Source: Cytobacillus dafuensis (lineage in GTDB: Bacteria; Bacillota; Bacilli; Bacillales; Cytobacillaceae). Taken from it: a stretch of DNA of 64,000 nucleotides. The DNA is taken from assembly GCF_007995155.1 (NCBI RefSeq), contig NZ_CP042593.1, positions 2,150,001-2,214,000 on the forward strand, given 5' to 3'. Below the pieces are notes generated by a model, which saw only the letters and a program-made list of their open reading frames with translations, had not been told where the DNA came from and did no database searches. Below, piece after piece: positions 1-9,769 of the stretch. The translations under genes and the position numbers were made by a program. Positions within the stretch are counted from its first letter, which is position 1. Every line of letters begins with the position of its first letter.

Positions 1-2
1 CT

Positions 3-842
3 GAAGATTTAATTATCCCAATCACTGAAATGAATCAATATCCTGATGATGAAATCGTTATATTGACGACTGGATTGCAAGGTGAACCAATTGAAGTTTT
101 ACAAAAAATGGCTAAGCAGACACATAAACAAGTAAATATTAAGAACGGGGATACGGTAATATTAGCTGGAACACCTCTAAGAGGCAGTGAGGTTCTTATT
201 TTTAAGACGATTGATATGCTGTATCGAGCAGGTGCGTCTGTTATTTCTGGAAAAGGTACTTTTAATACATCAAGTCATGGAAGCCAAGAAGAGCTAAAAT
301 TTATGATTAATTTAATGAATCCAAAATTCTTTATACCGGTTCATGGAGAATTTCGAATGCTAAAAGCTCATGCAAAGATAGCAAAAGAATGTGGTTTATC
401 TGCTGAGCAAATATTCATTCCTGAAAAAGGAGAAGTTGCAGAAATTAAGGATGGAAGGTTACGTCCAGCAGGCCGAATTCCTTCTGGAAATATCCTTATC
501 GATGGCAGTGGTGTAGGGGATGTAGGTAATATTGTTTTAAGGGATAGGAAGCTTCTTTCACAAGATGGAATACTGCTTGTTGTAGTAACATTGAGTAAAA
601 AAGAAAAGAAAATATCAGCAGGGCCTGAAATAATTTCAAGAGGCTTTGTATATGTTAGAGAATCAGAAGAACTTCTTGTGGAGGCAACGAGAAGAGTTCG
701 TGAAATTGTGGAAAGCAGTATTAATAGAGAGTCATTTGATTGGTCTTGTATTAAGCAGGATATGAGAGATGATTTGAATCAATATTTATTTGATAAAACT
801 AAGCGTAGACCAATGATACTCCCAATCATAATGGAAGTATAA
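3..842 (+). CDS. rnjB: Ribonuclease J2, C-terminal part (5' truncated by window edge)
   Basis: The reading frame is open from the first bases, so only the last 279 or so residues of a protein of about 555 are present. The fragment carries the end of the beta-CASP/metallo-beta-lactamase region (TTGLQGEP, then SHGSQEE and IPVHGEFRML) and the C-terminal domain ending KTKRRPMILPIIMEV, a typical RNase J tail. RNase J enzymes are 5'-3' exonucleases and endonucleases of mRNA turnover. The fragment alone does not separate J1 from J2. The position just before tepA and spoIIIE matches rnjB (J2) of B. subtilis. A Rho-independent terminator follows the stop codon. Confidence 0.88.
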   Translation, partial: EDLIIPITEMNQYPDDEIVILTTGLQGEPIEVLQKMAKQTHKQVNIKNGDTVILAGTPLRGSEVLIFKTIDMLYRAGASVISGKGTFNTSSHGSQEELKFMINLMNPKFFIPVHGEFRMLKAHAKIAKECGLSAEQIFIPEKGEVAEIKDGRLRPAGRIPSGNILIDGSGVGDVGNIVLRDRKLLSQDGILLVVVTLSKKEKKISAGPEIISRGFVYVRESEELLVEATRRVREIVESSINRESFDWSCIKQDMRDDLNQYLFDKTKRRPMILPIIMEV

Positions 843-858
843 AATTGCTCAAAAAATG

Positions 859-888
859 GAACAGCTAATAGCTGTTCTATTTTTTTTT
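859..888 (+). terminator. Rho-independent terminator after rnjB
   Basis: An 8-bp stem GAACAGCT/AGCTGTTC with a three-base loop is followed by a run of eight T residues. Confidence 0.85.
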
Positions 889-1030
889 AGATAATTTTTA
901 CTGAAGTTAGCTTGCGCATTTCTTTATAAAATGACTTTCCGAATGAAAATGCTCTAGAAGTCTCATACTAAATTTATATGGCTTTTTATGGTTTAGATAT
1001 TTTTGACGTCGCGATATAAGCGTGATCAAA

Positions 1031-1058
1031 TTGGGAAATATCTGCCCGTAAATAATAT
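1031..1058 (+). promoter_or_regulatory. Candidate sigma-A promoter for tepA
   Basis: TTGGGA and TAATAT are separated by 16 bp, about 45 bp before the tepA start. The match is moderate and rests on sequence alone. Confidence 0.35.
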
Positions 1059-1103
1059 TAATTGCCTATTTAAGTAAATATGGCTTGAAGGGAGCATCCA
1101 GCA

Positions 1104-1850
1104 ATGAATGATGATTTAAGACAAAACGGATCTGAGAATGAAGAGCAGGAGAAGCCAAAAGAAGGGCAATCATCAGGTCTAATTGAAAAGATTCAGCAGC
1201 TTGGTCAAACGAATGTCCCACAGCTTTCTCAGGATTCGAAAATACACTGTTTAACAATTGTTGGCCAAATAGAAGGACATCTTCAGCTGCCTCCTCAAAA
1301 TAAAACGACGAAATATGAGCATTTAATTCCACAAATTGTTGCAATCGAACAAAACCCAAATATAGAAGGGTTATTAGTTATATTAAATACAGTAGGTGGT
1401 GATGTAGAGGCAGGCTTAGCGATTTCGGAAATGCTTTCATCTTTATCAAAACCAACCGTTTCGATTGTATTAGGGGGAGGGCACTCGATTGGTGTTCCAA
1501 TCGCTGTTTCCTGTAACTATTCCTTTATCGCAGAAACTGCAACAATGACTATACATCCTATAAGGCTAACTGGACTAGTCATTGGAGTTCCTCAAACATT
1601 TGAATACTTAGATAAAATGCAGGAACGGGTTATTAATTTCGTCACAAAGAACTCTAATATTACTGAAGAAGTTTTTAAAGAATTAATGTTTGCTAAAGGA
1701 AATCTAACAAGAGATATTGGAACAAATGTAGTTGGCAAAGATGCTGTAGAATTTGGCTTAATTGATAGTGTTGGTGGAATAGGTCCAGCCATGAAAAAGT
1801 TAAATGAACTGATAGAAATTAATAAGAAGAATGAAGGGATTGTCCAATGA
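1104..1850 (+). CDS. tepA: ClpP-family serine protease TepA
   Basis: This 248-residue protein has a crotonase/ClpP-like fold pattern: [10 protein letters not shown] near residue 95, the nucleophile context GGGHSIG (Ser128) and TIHPIR (His151). In B. subtilis TepA (translocation-enhancing protein) is a ClpP-like cytosolic protease linked to protein export and to degrading small spore proteins during germination. A hydrophilic Glu-rich stretch of about 40 residues precedes the protease domain. The ATG has AAGGGAG a few bases upstream. The gene lies between rnjB and spoIIIE as in other Bacillaceae, and its stop overlaps the start of the next gene. Confidence 0.92.
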   Translation: MNDDLRQNGSENEEQEKPKEGQSSGLIEKIQQLGQTNVPQLSQDSKIHCLTIVGQIEGHLQLPPQNKTTKYEHLIPQIVAIEQNPNIEGLLVILNTVGGDVEAGLAISEMLSSLSKPTVSIVLGGGHSIGVPIAVSCNYSFIAETATMTIHPIRLTGLVIGVPQTFEYLDKMQERVINFVTKNSNITEEVFKELMFAKGNLTRDIGTNVVGKDAVEFGLIDSVGGIGPAMKKLNELIEINKKNEGIVQ

Positions 1851-2059
1851 TTCTTTACACTATGATGCCACAAGAGCTGATTTACCAACCTGAACCAGTT
1901 GAATTTGATAGACAAAAGCTGATAACTTATAACGGAATTCCACTATTAGTACAAATGGATGAGGGGCAAACCTGTACGGTCATTCGCGTGATGAGTAGTA
2001 ATCCAGTCCACTACATGAGTGCAACATGTTTTCCTGGTGCAAAAATTACATTATCATAA
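1847..2059 (+). CDS. ylzJ: YlzJ-like small protein
   Basis: A 70-residue protein that starts inside the tepA stop region (ATGA overlap), so it is probably translationally coupled to tepA. It resembles the short YlzJ-like family found between tepA and spoIIIE in Bacillus. No catalytic motif or membrane segment is apparent, and its function is not known. The name rests on recalled sequence similarity and conserved position. Confidence 0.78.
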   Translation: MILYTMMPQELIYQPEPVEFDRQKLITYNGIPLLVQMDEGQTCTVIRVMSSNPVHYMSATCFPGAKITLS

Positions 2060-2079
2060 CAGTGATACGTGCAATGTGT

Positions 2080-2128
2080 TATAATAGACATAACTTCTAG
2101 GCAGCCAAAATATGGCTGCTTTATTCTT
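2080..2128 (+). promoter_or_regulatory. Extended -10 promoter followed at once by a hairpin, upstream of spoIIIE
   Basis: TGTTATAAT (extended -10, hexamer 2080-2085) has no clear -35. A GGCAGCC/GGCTGC hairpin with TTTATTC lies at 2100-2128, before the spoIIIE start at 2224. The hairpin may end the tepA-ylzJ transcript or damp transcription into spoIIIE. Confidence 0.4.
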
Positions 2129-2223
2129 TCGTTAACAATTATTCTAACTACTACAAATTCAAATGCATGTTTCGTACATCTTTTGTTTAAGATGGGAATA
2201 AGCAGATAATAACAGGTGATTAA

Positions 2224-4563
2224 ATGGCCAAAAAAAAGAGAAGACAATCTAGGAAAAAAGAGAATATTAAGTCGACAATAAAGTATGAATTACTTGGGCT
2301 CGCGCTCATTGCTTTTGCTGCTATTGCAATGGCAGAGCTAGGTGCAGTTGGAAAAGCCGCAGTATTTTTCTTCCGTTTTTTCTTGGGAGAATGGTATATG
2401 TTAGGCTTAGTAGGTGTAGTTGTTTTTGCGGTCTATTTAATGTGGAAAAGAACGGTACCCTTTTTTCTTAGCACAAAATTAATTGGGATATATCTTATTG
2501 TAAGTTCATTACTACTTCTTAGCCATGTAACACTCTTTCAATTGCTGTCTAATGGAGGGAAATTTCAAGATCCAAGTGTGATTGCAAACACATGGGAGCT
2601 GTTCTGGATGGAAGTAAATGGGGAAACAAGTACAAAGGATTTAGGCGGCGGGATGATCGGGGCCGTTTTGTTTGCATTGTTTTATTATTTATTTGATGAA
2701 GCGGGAACAAAAATTATTTCAATGGTTCTCATTATAATAGGATTCATCCTATTAACTGGAAAAACATTTGGTGAGGCTTTAGGTAAAATACTAAGTGCTA
2801 CTTGGAATTTTTGTAAAAGGCAATGGAATGGTTTTAAAAATGATTTAAAAGATTGGAAAGGAAATAAAAAGGAAAAAAAATCTGCTAGACAAGCCCGCAT
2901 TGAAGAAAATCGAATTAATGAAGTGGAAGATAAGCAAACTGAACCTGTCATAAAAATAAATAGAGCTAGTGAAGAAATGGAAGAACATAAACGTGAGCCG
3001 ATCATTTCTAGTTTTGCTGAAAAAGCTTACCATGAATCGAGTCCAGGAGAGGCTATAAATCGAACGAAAGAAGCAAAGAAAACGGAAGTGGAATCTGATT
3101 CAGAGCCCCCAATAACATTTACAGAAATTGAAAACATGGATTATGAATTGCCACCTGTTAGTTTATTGAAGCTTCCGCGGCAAACAGACCAAAGTGGAGA
3201 ATATGAATTGATTCATGCTAATGCAGCTAAGTTAGAAAGAACTTTTCATAGTTTTGGTGTAAAAGCAAGGGTAACTCAGGTCCATCTTGGACCTGCCGTT
3301 ACCAAATATGAGGTCCACCCTGATGTTGGGGTAAAGGTTAGTAAAATTGTCAGTTTACATGATGACCTAGCATTAGCACTAGCGGCAAAGGATATTCGTA
3401 TCGAGGCTCCGATTCCTGGAAAATCAGCTATCGGGATTGAAGTTCCAAATTCAGAGGTAGCAATGGTTTCTTTAAGGGAAGTCATTGAAGCGACGCAGTA
3501 TGAAAAACCTGACTCGAAATTATTGATAGGACTTGGACGTGATATTACAGGTGATTCTGTACTTGCAGAATTAAATAAAATGCCGCATCTACTTGTTGCT
3601 GGTGCGACAGGAAGTGGGAAAAGTGTATGTATTAACGGCATTATCACAAGTATTTTAATGAGGGCTAAGCCACATGAGGTCAAATTAATGATGATTGATC
3701 CAAAAATGGTTGAATTAAATGTTTATAATGGTGTCCCTCATTTATTAGCACCTGTAGTGACTGATCCTAAAAAAGCCTCACAAGCATTAAAAAAAGTTGT
3801 AAATGAAATGGAAAGACGATATGAATTATTCTCTCATACTGGAACTAGAAATATTGAAGGCTATAATGAATATGTGAAAAGGCATAATGAAACAGAGGAT
3901 GGTCAGCAGCCATTATTGCCTTTTATTGTCGTAATCGTAGATGAGTTAGCTGATTTAATGATGGTAGCATCCTCAGATGTGGAAGACGCTATTACTAGAT
4001 TAGCACAAATGGCTCGTGCTGCTGGAATTCATTTAATCATCGCCACACAGCGTCCGTCTGTAGACGTAATTACTGGAGTCATTAAAGCAAATATTCCATC
4101 TCGAATTGCCTTTGCTGTATCTTCTGCAACTGATTCTAGAACCATTCTAGACATGGGAGGAGCAGAAAAATTACTCGGAAGAGGGGATATGTTATTTCTC
4201 CCAGTCGGTGCGTCCAAACCTGTTCGGATTCAAGGTGCATTTTTGTCAGATGAGGAAGTTGAAGAGATCGTAAATTTTGTTATCGATCAGCAAAAAGCAC
4301 AATATCAAGAAGAAATGATTCCTGATGATATTCCGGAAACGATGACTGAAGTGGATGACGATCTTTACGATGAAGCGGTAGAACTCATTTTGGAAATGCA
4401 AACGGCATCTGTTTCCATGCTTCAGCGTAGATTTAGAATTGGTTATACGAGAGCAGCAAGGCTGATTGACGAAATGGAGGCAAGGGGAATTGTTGGCCCT
4501 TATGAAGGAAGCAAGCCAAGAGCTGTTTTATTAGGAAAGCCTTCTGAAGAAGCAAGCTCTTAA
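2224..4563 (+). CDS. spoIIIE: DNA translocase SpoIIIE/FtsK
   Basis: A 779-residue DNA pump that moves the chromosome into the forespore through the sporulation septum. The N-terminal 175 residues hold about four hydrophobic membrane segments. A charged linker (about 190-300) precedes the RecA-like motor. Walker A is GATGSGKS (about 460-467), Walker B lies in [12 protein letters not shown] (about 570), and the QRPS motif follows. The last 65 residues form a winged-helix gamma domain ([22 protein letters not shown]) that reads oriented DNA sequences. Its length is close to the B. subtilis protein. The ATG has AGGTGATT upstream. A strong terminator follows. Confidence 0.97.
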   Translation: MAKKKRRQSRKKENIKSTIKYELLGLALIAFAAIAMAELGAVGKAAVFFFRFFLGEWYMLGLVGVVVFAVYLMWKRTVPFFLSTKLIGIYLIVSSLLLLSHVTLFQLLSNGGKFQDPSVIANTWELFWMEVNGETSTKDLGGGMIGAVLFALFYYLFDEAGTKIISMVLIIIGFILLTGKTFGEALGKILSATWNFCKRQWNGFKNDLKDWKGNKKEKKSARQARIEENRINEVEDKQTEPVIKINRASEEMEEHKREPIISSFAEKAYHESSPGEAINRTKEAKKTEVESDSEPPITFTEIENMDYELPPVSLLKLPRQTDQSGEYELIHANAAKLERTFHSFGVKARVTQVHLGPAVTKYEVHPDVGVKVSKIVSLHDDLALALAAKDIRIEAPIPGKSAIGIEVPNSEVAMVSLREVIEATQYEKPDSKLLIGLGRDITGDSVLAELNKMPHLLVAGATGSGKSVCINGIITSILMRAKPHEVKLMMIDPKMVELNVYNGVPHLLAPVVTDPKKASQALKKVVNEMERRYELFSHTGTRNIEGYNEYVKRHNETEDGQQPLLPFIVVIVDELADLMMVASSDVEDAITRLAQMARAAGIHLIIATQRPSVDVITGVIKANIPSRIAFAVSSATDSRTILDMGGAEKLLGRGDMLFLPVGASKPVRIQGAFLSDEEVEEIVNFVIDQQKAQYQEEMIPDDIPETMTEVDDDLYDEAVELILEMQTASVSMLQRRFRIGYTRAARLIDEMEARGIVGPYEGSKPRAVLLGKPSEEASS

Positions 4564-4586
4564 TTTTGATGAATATTTATTCTTTG

Positions 4587-4617
4587 GACCCGTCCTAGGA
4601 TGGGTCTTTAATTTTTT
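4587..4617 (+). terminator. Terminator after spoIIIE
   Basis: The stem GACCCGTCC/GGATGGGTC is followed by TTTAATTTTTT. Confidence 0.85.
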
Positions 4618-4750
4618 GCTAATAGGAATATTTAAGTTTATTAGCGTACTAAAGTAAAGTGTGTGTTCAATTAAATATCTGCTAACAAGATCGCATAAGA
4701 AAAACTAAGGCATTCGCCAAAACGGACTTGGCGAATGCCGAGTTTTTCCA
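4618..4750. repeat. Dispersed hairpin-bearing repeat, copy 1
   Basis: About 133 bp that recur at 26659-26791 in the same orientation with roughly 90% identity by eye. The 3' part is a strong hairpin: GGCATTCGCCAA (4709-4720), a 7-base loop, then TTGGCGAATGCC (4728-4739), bracketed by AAAAACT and AGTTTTT. Both copies begin directly after the terminator of an unrelated gene. No coding capacity was seen. It may be a MITE-like or REP-like element or a small structured RNA; the sequence does not decide. Confidence 0.75.
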
Positions 4751-4910
4751 ACTTATTATTAAGGGTATGATGAAAATAATGAAGAATCCTGGATCAGGAT
4801 GAATTTAGGAATAAAAATGAATGGGTATAAGGATTCAAATTATTATCGTTTTCTTCTTACGTTTTTGGTACTTTTCGATAAATACTATTTCATTATTGAG
4901 TGAAAAATGG

Positions 4911-4959
4911 TATAGTATTTTCGATTAGTAGGAATGATTGAACATCAGAGGTCTGATGT
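4911..4959 (+). promoter_or_regulatory. ymfC promoter region with palindromic operator candidate
   Basis: A -10 candidate TATAGT (4911-4916, weak -35) is followed by the perfect inverted repeat ACATCAGA-GG-TCTGATGT (4942-4959), 29 bp before the ymfC start. GntR-family dimers bind such palindromes. A related sequence, AGGTCTGACATCT, lies at 7134-7146 before nupO, which suggests one regulator for both. Confidence 0.5.
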
Positions 4960-4988
4960 CTTTGAGAAAAATGGTTGGAGGAACCTGC

Positions 4989-5714
4989 ATGTCAATAAAG
5001 TCAGATAACCGACATTTATATTTACAAGTGATCGATCGTTTAAAGCAAGATATAGAGAAAGGTGTTTATAAAGAAAAAGAGAAACTCCCTTCTGAATTTG
5101 ATCTTGCTAAACAGCTAGGAGTAAGCAGAGCAACACTTAGAGAGGCTCTTCGTATTCTTGAAGAAGAAAACGTTATCATTCGCCGCCATGGTGTTGGAAC
5201 ATTTGTAAATGCTAAGCCCTTATTTACATCAGGAATCGAGCAACTAAATAGTGTTACTGACATGATATTACAAGCAGGTATGAAGCCTGGGACCATTTTC
5301 TTGAGCTCAGCAACAATGGGTCCGACCGAAGAGGATATCCGCCGTTTTTCATGCTCCACGGATGAGGAAATTGTAGTAATTGAAAGGGTAAGAACAGCAA
5401 ATGGTGAGCCTGTTGTTTATTGTATCGATAAAATTCCAAATCGAATTCTAGCTGATACATTTTCTAGAGAACAGGAATCAATATTCGATATCCTTGAAGT
5501 TAAAGCGAATCGAAAAATTACCTATGCTATTACCCAAATTGTGCCACTTGGCTACCATGAAAAAGTTTCCCCTATTCTGGAATGCGATCCTGAAACTGCA
5601 TTGCTTGTATTAAAGCAAATGCATTTCGACGAAACGGATGAGCCCATTCTTTACTCGGTCAACTACTTTAGAGCTGATAAGTTCAGCTTCCATGTCTTAA
5701 GAAAAAGAATATAA
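4989..5714 (+). CDS. ymfC: GntR/HutC-family transcriptional regulator
   Basis: The 241-residue start at ATG 4989 is chosen because GGAGGA sits 6 bp upstream and the length matches B. subtilis YmfC; an in-frame start at 4938 lacks a ribosome site. An N-terminal winged helix ([26 protein letters not shown], about residues 32-57) is followed by GVGTFV and a UTRA effector domain. It probably senses a small molecule and represses the adjacent nucleoside importer, and perhaps itself, through the palindrome just upstream. The ligand is not shown by the sequence; a nucleoside or breakdown product is inferred from the neighbours. Confidence 0.85.
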   Translation: MSIKSDNRHLYLQVIDRLKQDIEKGVYKEKEKLPSEFDLAKQLGVSRATLREALRILEEENVIIRRHGVGTFVNAKPLFTSGIEQLNSVTDMILQAGMKPGTIFLSSATMGPTEEDIRRFSCSTDEEIVVIERVRTANGEPVVYCIDKIPNRILADTFSREQESIFDILEVKANRKITYAITQIVPLGYHEKVSPILECDPETALLVLKQMHFDETDEPILYSVNYFRADKFSFHVLRKRI

Positions 5715-5794
5715 AATAGTTCATGGAAATTGGACAAAAACGACTCTTAAAGGATTTCTACTAAACATGATAAAAAACTTAGGGGGTACATACC

Positions 5795-6901
5795 TTGAAA
5801 AAGCGTAAATTTGGTTTAGCACTGTCACTTGTACTTGCTGCTGGAACGATTTTAGGGGCTTGTGGAAAGGGCGAAGAGAAAGAAGAAGGCACGGCTAACG
5901 GAGGAGACAAAGAAAGTAAGTTTTCTGTTGCCATGGTTACAGATGTAGGTGGAGTAGATGATAAATCATTTAACCAATCTGCATGGGAAGGTATTAAAGA
6001 GTTTGGTGAGAACAATGGAATGGAAAAGGGAAAAGGCGGCTTTGATTATCTTCAATCTAAATCTGATGCTGACTATGCTACTAACTTAAACAAACTTTCA
6101 CGCGAAGGCTTTAATTTAGTATTTGGTGTTGGTTTCCTAATGGAAGAAGATATTAATACAATTGCTGGTCAGCAAAAAGATACTCAATTCGGTATCATCG
6201 ATGGTGTTGTAGATCAGCCAAACGTTGTTAGTATTATGTTCAAAGAGCAGGAAGCTTCATTCCTAGCTGGTGTTGCAGCAGCAAAAGCAACAAAAACAAA
6301 CCAAATTGGTTTCATTGGCGGAATGGAAATTCCAGTTATTGAGCGTTTTGAAAGTGGTTTTCTTGCTGGAGTACAAGCTGTAAATCCTGATATTAAAGTA
6401 AATGTTAAATATACAGGTGCATTTGATAAAGCTGAGCTTGGTAAAACAACTGCTGCACAAATGTATTCTTCTGGTATAGACGTAATCTTCCATGCTGCAG
6501 GCGGAACTGGAAATGGATTATTTACTGAAGCAAAAGATCTTAAGAAAAAAGACCCATCTAGAGAAATTTGGGCAATCGGTGTTGACTCAGACCAATCTGC
6601 TGAAGGTGTAGTTGAAGTAGATGGCAAAAAACACAATGTAATCTTAACTTCTGCAATGAAGGGTGTAAAAACAGCAGTAATCGATATTTCAGAAAAATCT
6701 AAGGCTGGTAACTTCCCAGGCGGAGAAACATTGACTTATGGTTTAGCTGAAGATGGTGTTAGCTTAGCACCTCTAAATGAAGAAGTTGCTAATAAGGCTG
6801 ACATTGAAAAGGCTGTTAATGAGTGGACAGAAAAGATCAAGAACGGAGATATCACTGTTCCTGGAACGAAAGAAGAACTAAAAAGCTTCAAAGCTGAATA
6901 A
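5795..6901 (+). CDS. nupN: BMP-family nucleoside-binding lipoprotein
   Basis: A 368-residue extracellular binding lipoprotein of the BmpA/PnrA family. It has a basic N-terminus, a hydrophobic stretch and a lipobox LGAC with lipidated Cys23, then a low-complexity Gly/Glu linker. [17 protein letters not shown] near residue 50 is the BMP signature. The start is TTG, supported by TAGGGGG about 8 bp upstream. It delivers nucleosides (guanosine for B. subtilis NupN) to the transporter encoded next. A strong terminator and about 290 bp separate it from nupO, so it can be made in excess of the membrane parts. Confidence 0.88.
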   Translation: MKKRKFGLALSLVLAAGTILGACGKGEEKEEGTANGGDKESKFSVAMVTDVGGVDDKSFNQSAWEGIKEFGENNGMEKGKGGFDYLQSKSDADYATNLNKLSREGFNLVFGVGFLMEEDINTIAGQQKDTQFGIIDGVVDQPNVVSIMFKEQEASFLAGVAAAKATKTNQIGFIGGMEIPVIERFESGFLAGVQAVNPDIKVNVKYTGAFDKAELGKTTAAQMYSSGIDVIFHAAGGTGNGLFTEAKDLKKKDPSREIWAIGVDSDQSAEGVVEVDGKKHNVILTSAMKGVKTAVIDISEKSKAGNFPGGETLTYGLAEDGVSLAPLNEEVANKADIEKAVNEWTEKIKNGDITVPGTKEELKSFKAE

Positions 6902-6910
6902 TAAGAAATG

Positions 6911-6959
6911 AAAAAAGGAATAAGCGGGTTTGATAAGCCGGCCCCTTATTCCTTTTTTT
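6911..6959 (+). terminator. Terminator between nupN and nupO
   Basis: The 14-bp stem AAAAAAGGAATAAG/CTTATTCCTTTTTT sits inside the transporter cluster. It should stop most transcription after the binding-protein gene. Confidence 0.85.
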
Positions 6960-7103
6960 AAATCAGTAAATCAAGTGACAATAATTTAGTAAATAAAAAC
7001 TTAATTGAAGTGTAGAATCTGTTCTGCATTTCACTTAGGATTTTATTTAAATAATGAAATAAGGGTCACGCAATTAAGATCGTTTTATTTAAAGCTTACA
7101 ACT

Positions 7104-7146
7104 TTGTAAATGAGTAAGTTGTAATTATCATAAAGGTCTGACATCT
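7104..7146 (+). promoter_or_regulatory. Candidate nupO promoter with YmfC-like operator
   Basis: TTGTAA (7104-7109) and TATCAT (7126-7131) are 16 bp apart. AGGTCTGACATCT (7134-7146) lies at the expected transcription start and resembles AGGTCTGATGTCT at 4949-4961 before ymfC. This would let YmfC control nupOPQ separately. Confidence 0.4.
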
Positions 7147-7191
7147 TACTGCTAAATGTTTCCTTTTATTTTGAGCTAGGAGTGAAAAAAG

Positions 7192-8727
7192 ATGGAATAT
7201 GTAATTGAGATGCTCAATATCCGTAAGGAGTTTCCGGGGATTGTTGCAAACGATAACATTACCCTACAACTGAAAAAAGGTGAAATTCATGCATTATTAG
7301 GTGAAAATGGTGCGGGCAAATCAACATTAATGAATGTTCTTTTCGGTTTATATCAGCCGGAAAACGGTGAAATTCGTGTTAATGGCGAACCAGTAAAAAT
7401 TACGAATCCTAATATTGCTAATGATCTAGGAATCGGAATGGTGCATCAGCATTTTATGCTAGTTGAGCCTTTTACAGTGACTGAAAACATTATTTTAGGA
7501 AAAGAAACAACGAGTGGCGGAAAAATTGATATTAAAAACGCTGAAAAAAAAGTTCGTGAAATTTCTGAGAAATATGGTCTTGCTGTTGATCCACAAGCAA
7601 AAATTTCAGACATATCTGTTGGCATGCAGCAAAGAGTAGAAATACTAAAAACTCTTTACCGCGGTGCTGAAATTTTAATATTCGATGAACCAACTGCTGT
7701 ATTAACCCCTCAGGAAATACATGAGCTCATTCAAATCATGAAGACATTAATTAATGAAGGTAAATCCATTATTCTGATTACGCATAAATTAAAGGAAATT
7801 ATGGAAGTGTGTGATCGAGTAACGGTTATTCGTAAAGGTGTAGGCATTGGTACTGTAAATGTTAGTGAAACGAATCCAAATGAGCTAGCAAGCTTAATGG
7901 TTGGACGAGAAGTTACTTTCAAAACTGAAAAAATACCAGCAGATCCAAAACAAAATGTTTTAGATATTAAAGATCTTCATGTTAAAGATTCCAGAGGATT
8001 GTCTGCAATCAATGGTCTCGATCTCCAAATTCGGGCTGGAGAAATCGTTGGTATTGCAGGGGTAGATGGAAACGGTCAGACTGAATTATTAGAAGCAATT
8101 ACAGGGCTGCGTAGATCTGAAAGCGGTTCAATTATGATCAATGGAAAGAATATACGAAATCACTCACCTAGAAAAGTAACAGAATCTGGAGTGGGGCATA
8201 TCCCTCAAGACCGTCATAAGCATGGACTAGTGCTTGATTTTCCAATTGGAGAAAATATGGTTTTGCAAACATACTATCAAAAGCCATTTTCAAATAAAGG
8301 TGTCTTAAATTTTAAGGAAATTTATAAGAAAGCGAATAGCCTGATTAAAGAATTTGATGTTCGAACTCCTAGTGAATTCACATTAGCAAGAGCATTGTCG
8401 GGTGGGAATCAGCAAAAGGCAATAATTGGTCGTGAGGTTGATCGAGATCCGGACTTGCTAATTGCGGCACAGCCAACTCGTGGACTTGACGTTGGAGCCA
8501 TTGAATTTATTCATAAACGTCTAATTGAGCAGCGTGATCATGGAAAAGCTGTATTGCTTTTATCCTTTGAGCTTGATGAGATTATGAATGTAAGCGATCG
8601 CATTGCTGTTATTTACGAAGGTAAGATAGTAGCAATTGTAGATCCAAAACAAACGACTGAACAAGAATTAGGGTTATTAATGGCTGGTTCTCAACGGAAG
8701 GAAGCGGGTGAAGAAGCAAATGTCTAA
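7192..8727 (+). CDS. nupO: Nucleoside ABC transporter, tandem ATPase subunit
   Basis: A 511-residue protein with two ABC cassettes, as in RbsA/NupO-type sugar and nucleoside importers. The first has Walker A GENGAGKST (about 37-45), an ISVGMQQRVEI signature and ILIFDEPTAVLTP. The second has the degenerate Walker A GVDGNGQTE (Gln for Lys, about 290), an ALSGGNQQKAIIGRE signature and AAQPTRGLDVGA. This asymmetry is normal for the family. It powers uptake with the two permeases that follow. A good ribosome site (GCTAGGAGTGA) precedes the ATG. Confidence 0.92.
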   Translation: MEYVIEMLNIRKEFPGIVANDNITLQLKKGEIHALLGENGAGKSTLMNVLFGLYQPENGEIRVNGEPVKITNPNIANDLGIGMVHQHFMLVEPFTVTENIILGKETTSGGKIDIKNAEKKVREISEKYGLAVDPQAKISDISVGMQQRVEILKTLYRGAEILIFDEPTAVLTPQEIHELIQIMKTLINEGKSIILITHKLKEIMEVCDRVTVIRKGVGIGTVNVSETNPNELASLMVGREVTFKTEKIPADPKQNVLDIKDLHVKDSRGLSAINGLDLQIRAGEIVGIAGVDGNGQTELLEAITGLRRSESGSIMINGKNIRNHSPRKVTESGVGHIPQDRHKHGLVLDFPIGENMVLQTYYQKPFSNKGVLNFKEIYKKANSLIKEFDVRTPSEFTLARALSGGNQQKAIIGREVDRDPDLLIAAQPTRGLDVGAIEFIHKRLIEQRDHGKAVLLLSFELDEIMNVSDRIAVIYEGKIVAIVDPKQTTEQELGLLMAGSQRKEAGEEANV

Positions 8728-9769
8728 TCGTTTTAAAAATCTCATTGTTCCTGTTCTTGCTGTTGTACTCGGCATGCTTGTCGGTACAATTATCATGCTT
8801 GTAACGGGTTATGATGCTGGTGCAGCATTTAGCGCCCTTTTTGAAGGAGCATTTGGTGATATTTATTATACTGGAGAAACCATTCGACAGGTAACACCAT
8901 ATATCCTTGCTGGACTTGCTGTAGGGTTTGCATTTAAAACTGGACTATTTAATATAGGTGTAGAAGGTCAACTCATTGTTGGCTGGTTAGCGTCGGTATG
9001 GGTAGGTGTTGCCTTTGATCTACCGAAAATCATTCATTTGCCATTAGCTGTATTAGCTGCTGCAGCGGCTGGAGCTCTTTGGGCATTTATTCCTGGCTTT
9101 TTGAAAGCTAGGTTCAGAGTCCATGAAGTTATCGTAACGATTATGCTAAACTATGTCGCTTTACATTTATCAAATTATCTTATAAGAACCGTATTATCAG
9201 AAAAGAGTGACAGAACACCCAACATTCATGATACTGCTTCATTAAAATCACCTTTTCTAGAAGGATTGACAGATTATTCTCGTTTACATTGGGGAATCGT
9301 TATTGCGCTCATCTGTGTATTTATCATGTGGTTTATTCTTCAAAAAACAACATTGGGCTACGAATTAAAGGCTGTTGGATTTAATCAGCATGCTTCTGAA
9401 TATGCTGGAATGAATGTTCGAAAAAACATTATTTTATCAATGGTCATTTCAGGTGCATTCGCTGGACTTGCAGGTGCAATGGAAGGTTTGGGGACTTTTG
9501 GATATGCACCGGTTAGGGGCGGATTTACTGGAGTTGGATTTGATGGAATAGCTGTTGCCCTATTGGGTGGTAGTGCTCCTATCGGAATTGTATTAGCTGC
9601 ACTGCTTTTTGGTTCTTTAAAAGTGGGAGCTTTAAACATGCCACTTGAAGCAGGTGTGCCAAATGAGCTTGTCGATATTATCATTGCTTTAATCGTATTC
9701 TTCGTTGGAGCAAGCTATATGATCCGTATTTTTATCGAACGACTCAGCAAGAAAAAGGGGGTGAAATAA
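8720..9769 (+). CDS. nupP: Nucleoside ABC transporter permease
   Basis: A 349-residue inner-membrane permease of the BPD_transp_2 (RbsC/LivH-like) family with about 8-10 hydrophobic segments. GLFNIGVEGQL and the cytoplasmic loop KAVGFNQHASEYAGMNVRK are typical. The start at ATG 8720 is preferred because GGTGA lies 8 bp upstream and the length then matches B. subtilis YufP; a GTG at 8708 is also possible. Either way the gene overlaps the end of nupO, so translation is likely coupled. Confidence 0.88.
   Translation: MSNRFKNLIVPVLAVVLGMLVGTIIMLVTGYDAGAAFSALFEGAFGDIYYTGETIRQVTPYILAGLAVGFAFKTGLFNIGVEGQLIVGWLASVWVGVAFDLPKIIHLPLAVLAAAAAGALWAFIPGFLKARFRVHEVIVTIMLNYVALHLSNYLIRTVLSEKSDRTPNIHDTASLKSPFLEGLTDYSRLHWGIVIALICVFIMWFILQKTTLGYELKAVGFNQHASEYAGMNVRKNIILSMVISGAFAGLAGAMEGLGTFGYAPVRGGFTGVGFDGIAVALLGGSAPIGIVLAALLFGSLKVGALNMPLEAGVPNELVDIIIALIVFFVGASYMIRIFIERLSKKKGVK

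Noticed and set aside
1592..1915. Minus-strand frame opposite tepA, 107 codons
   Set aside because: It lies wholly opposite tepA and ylzJ, with no ribosome site and no protein-like features.
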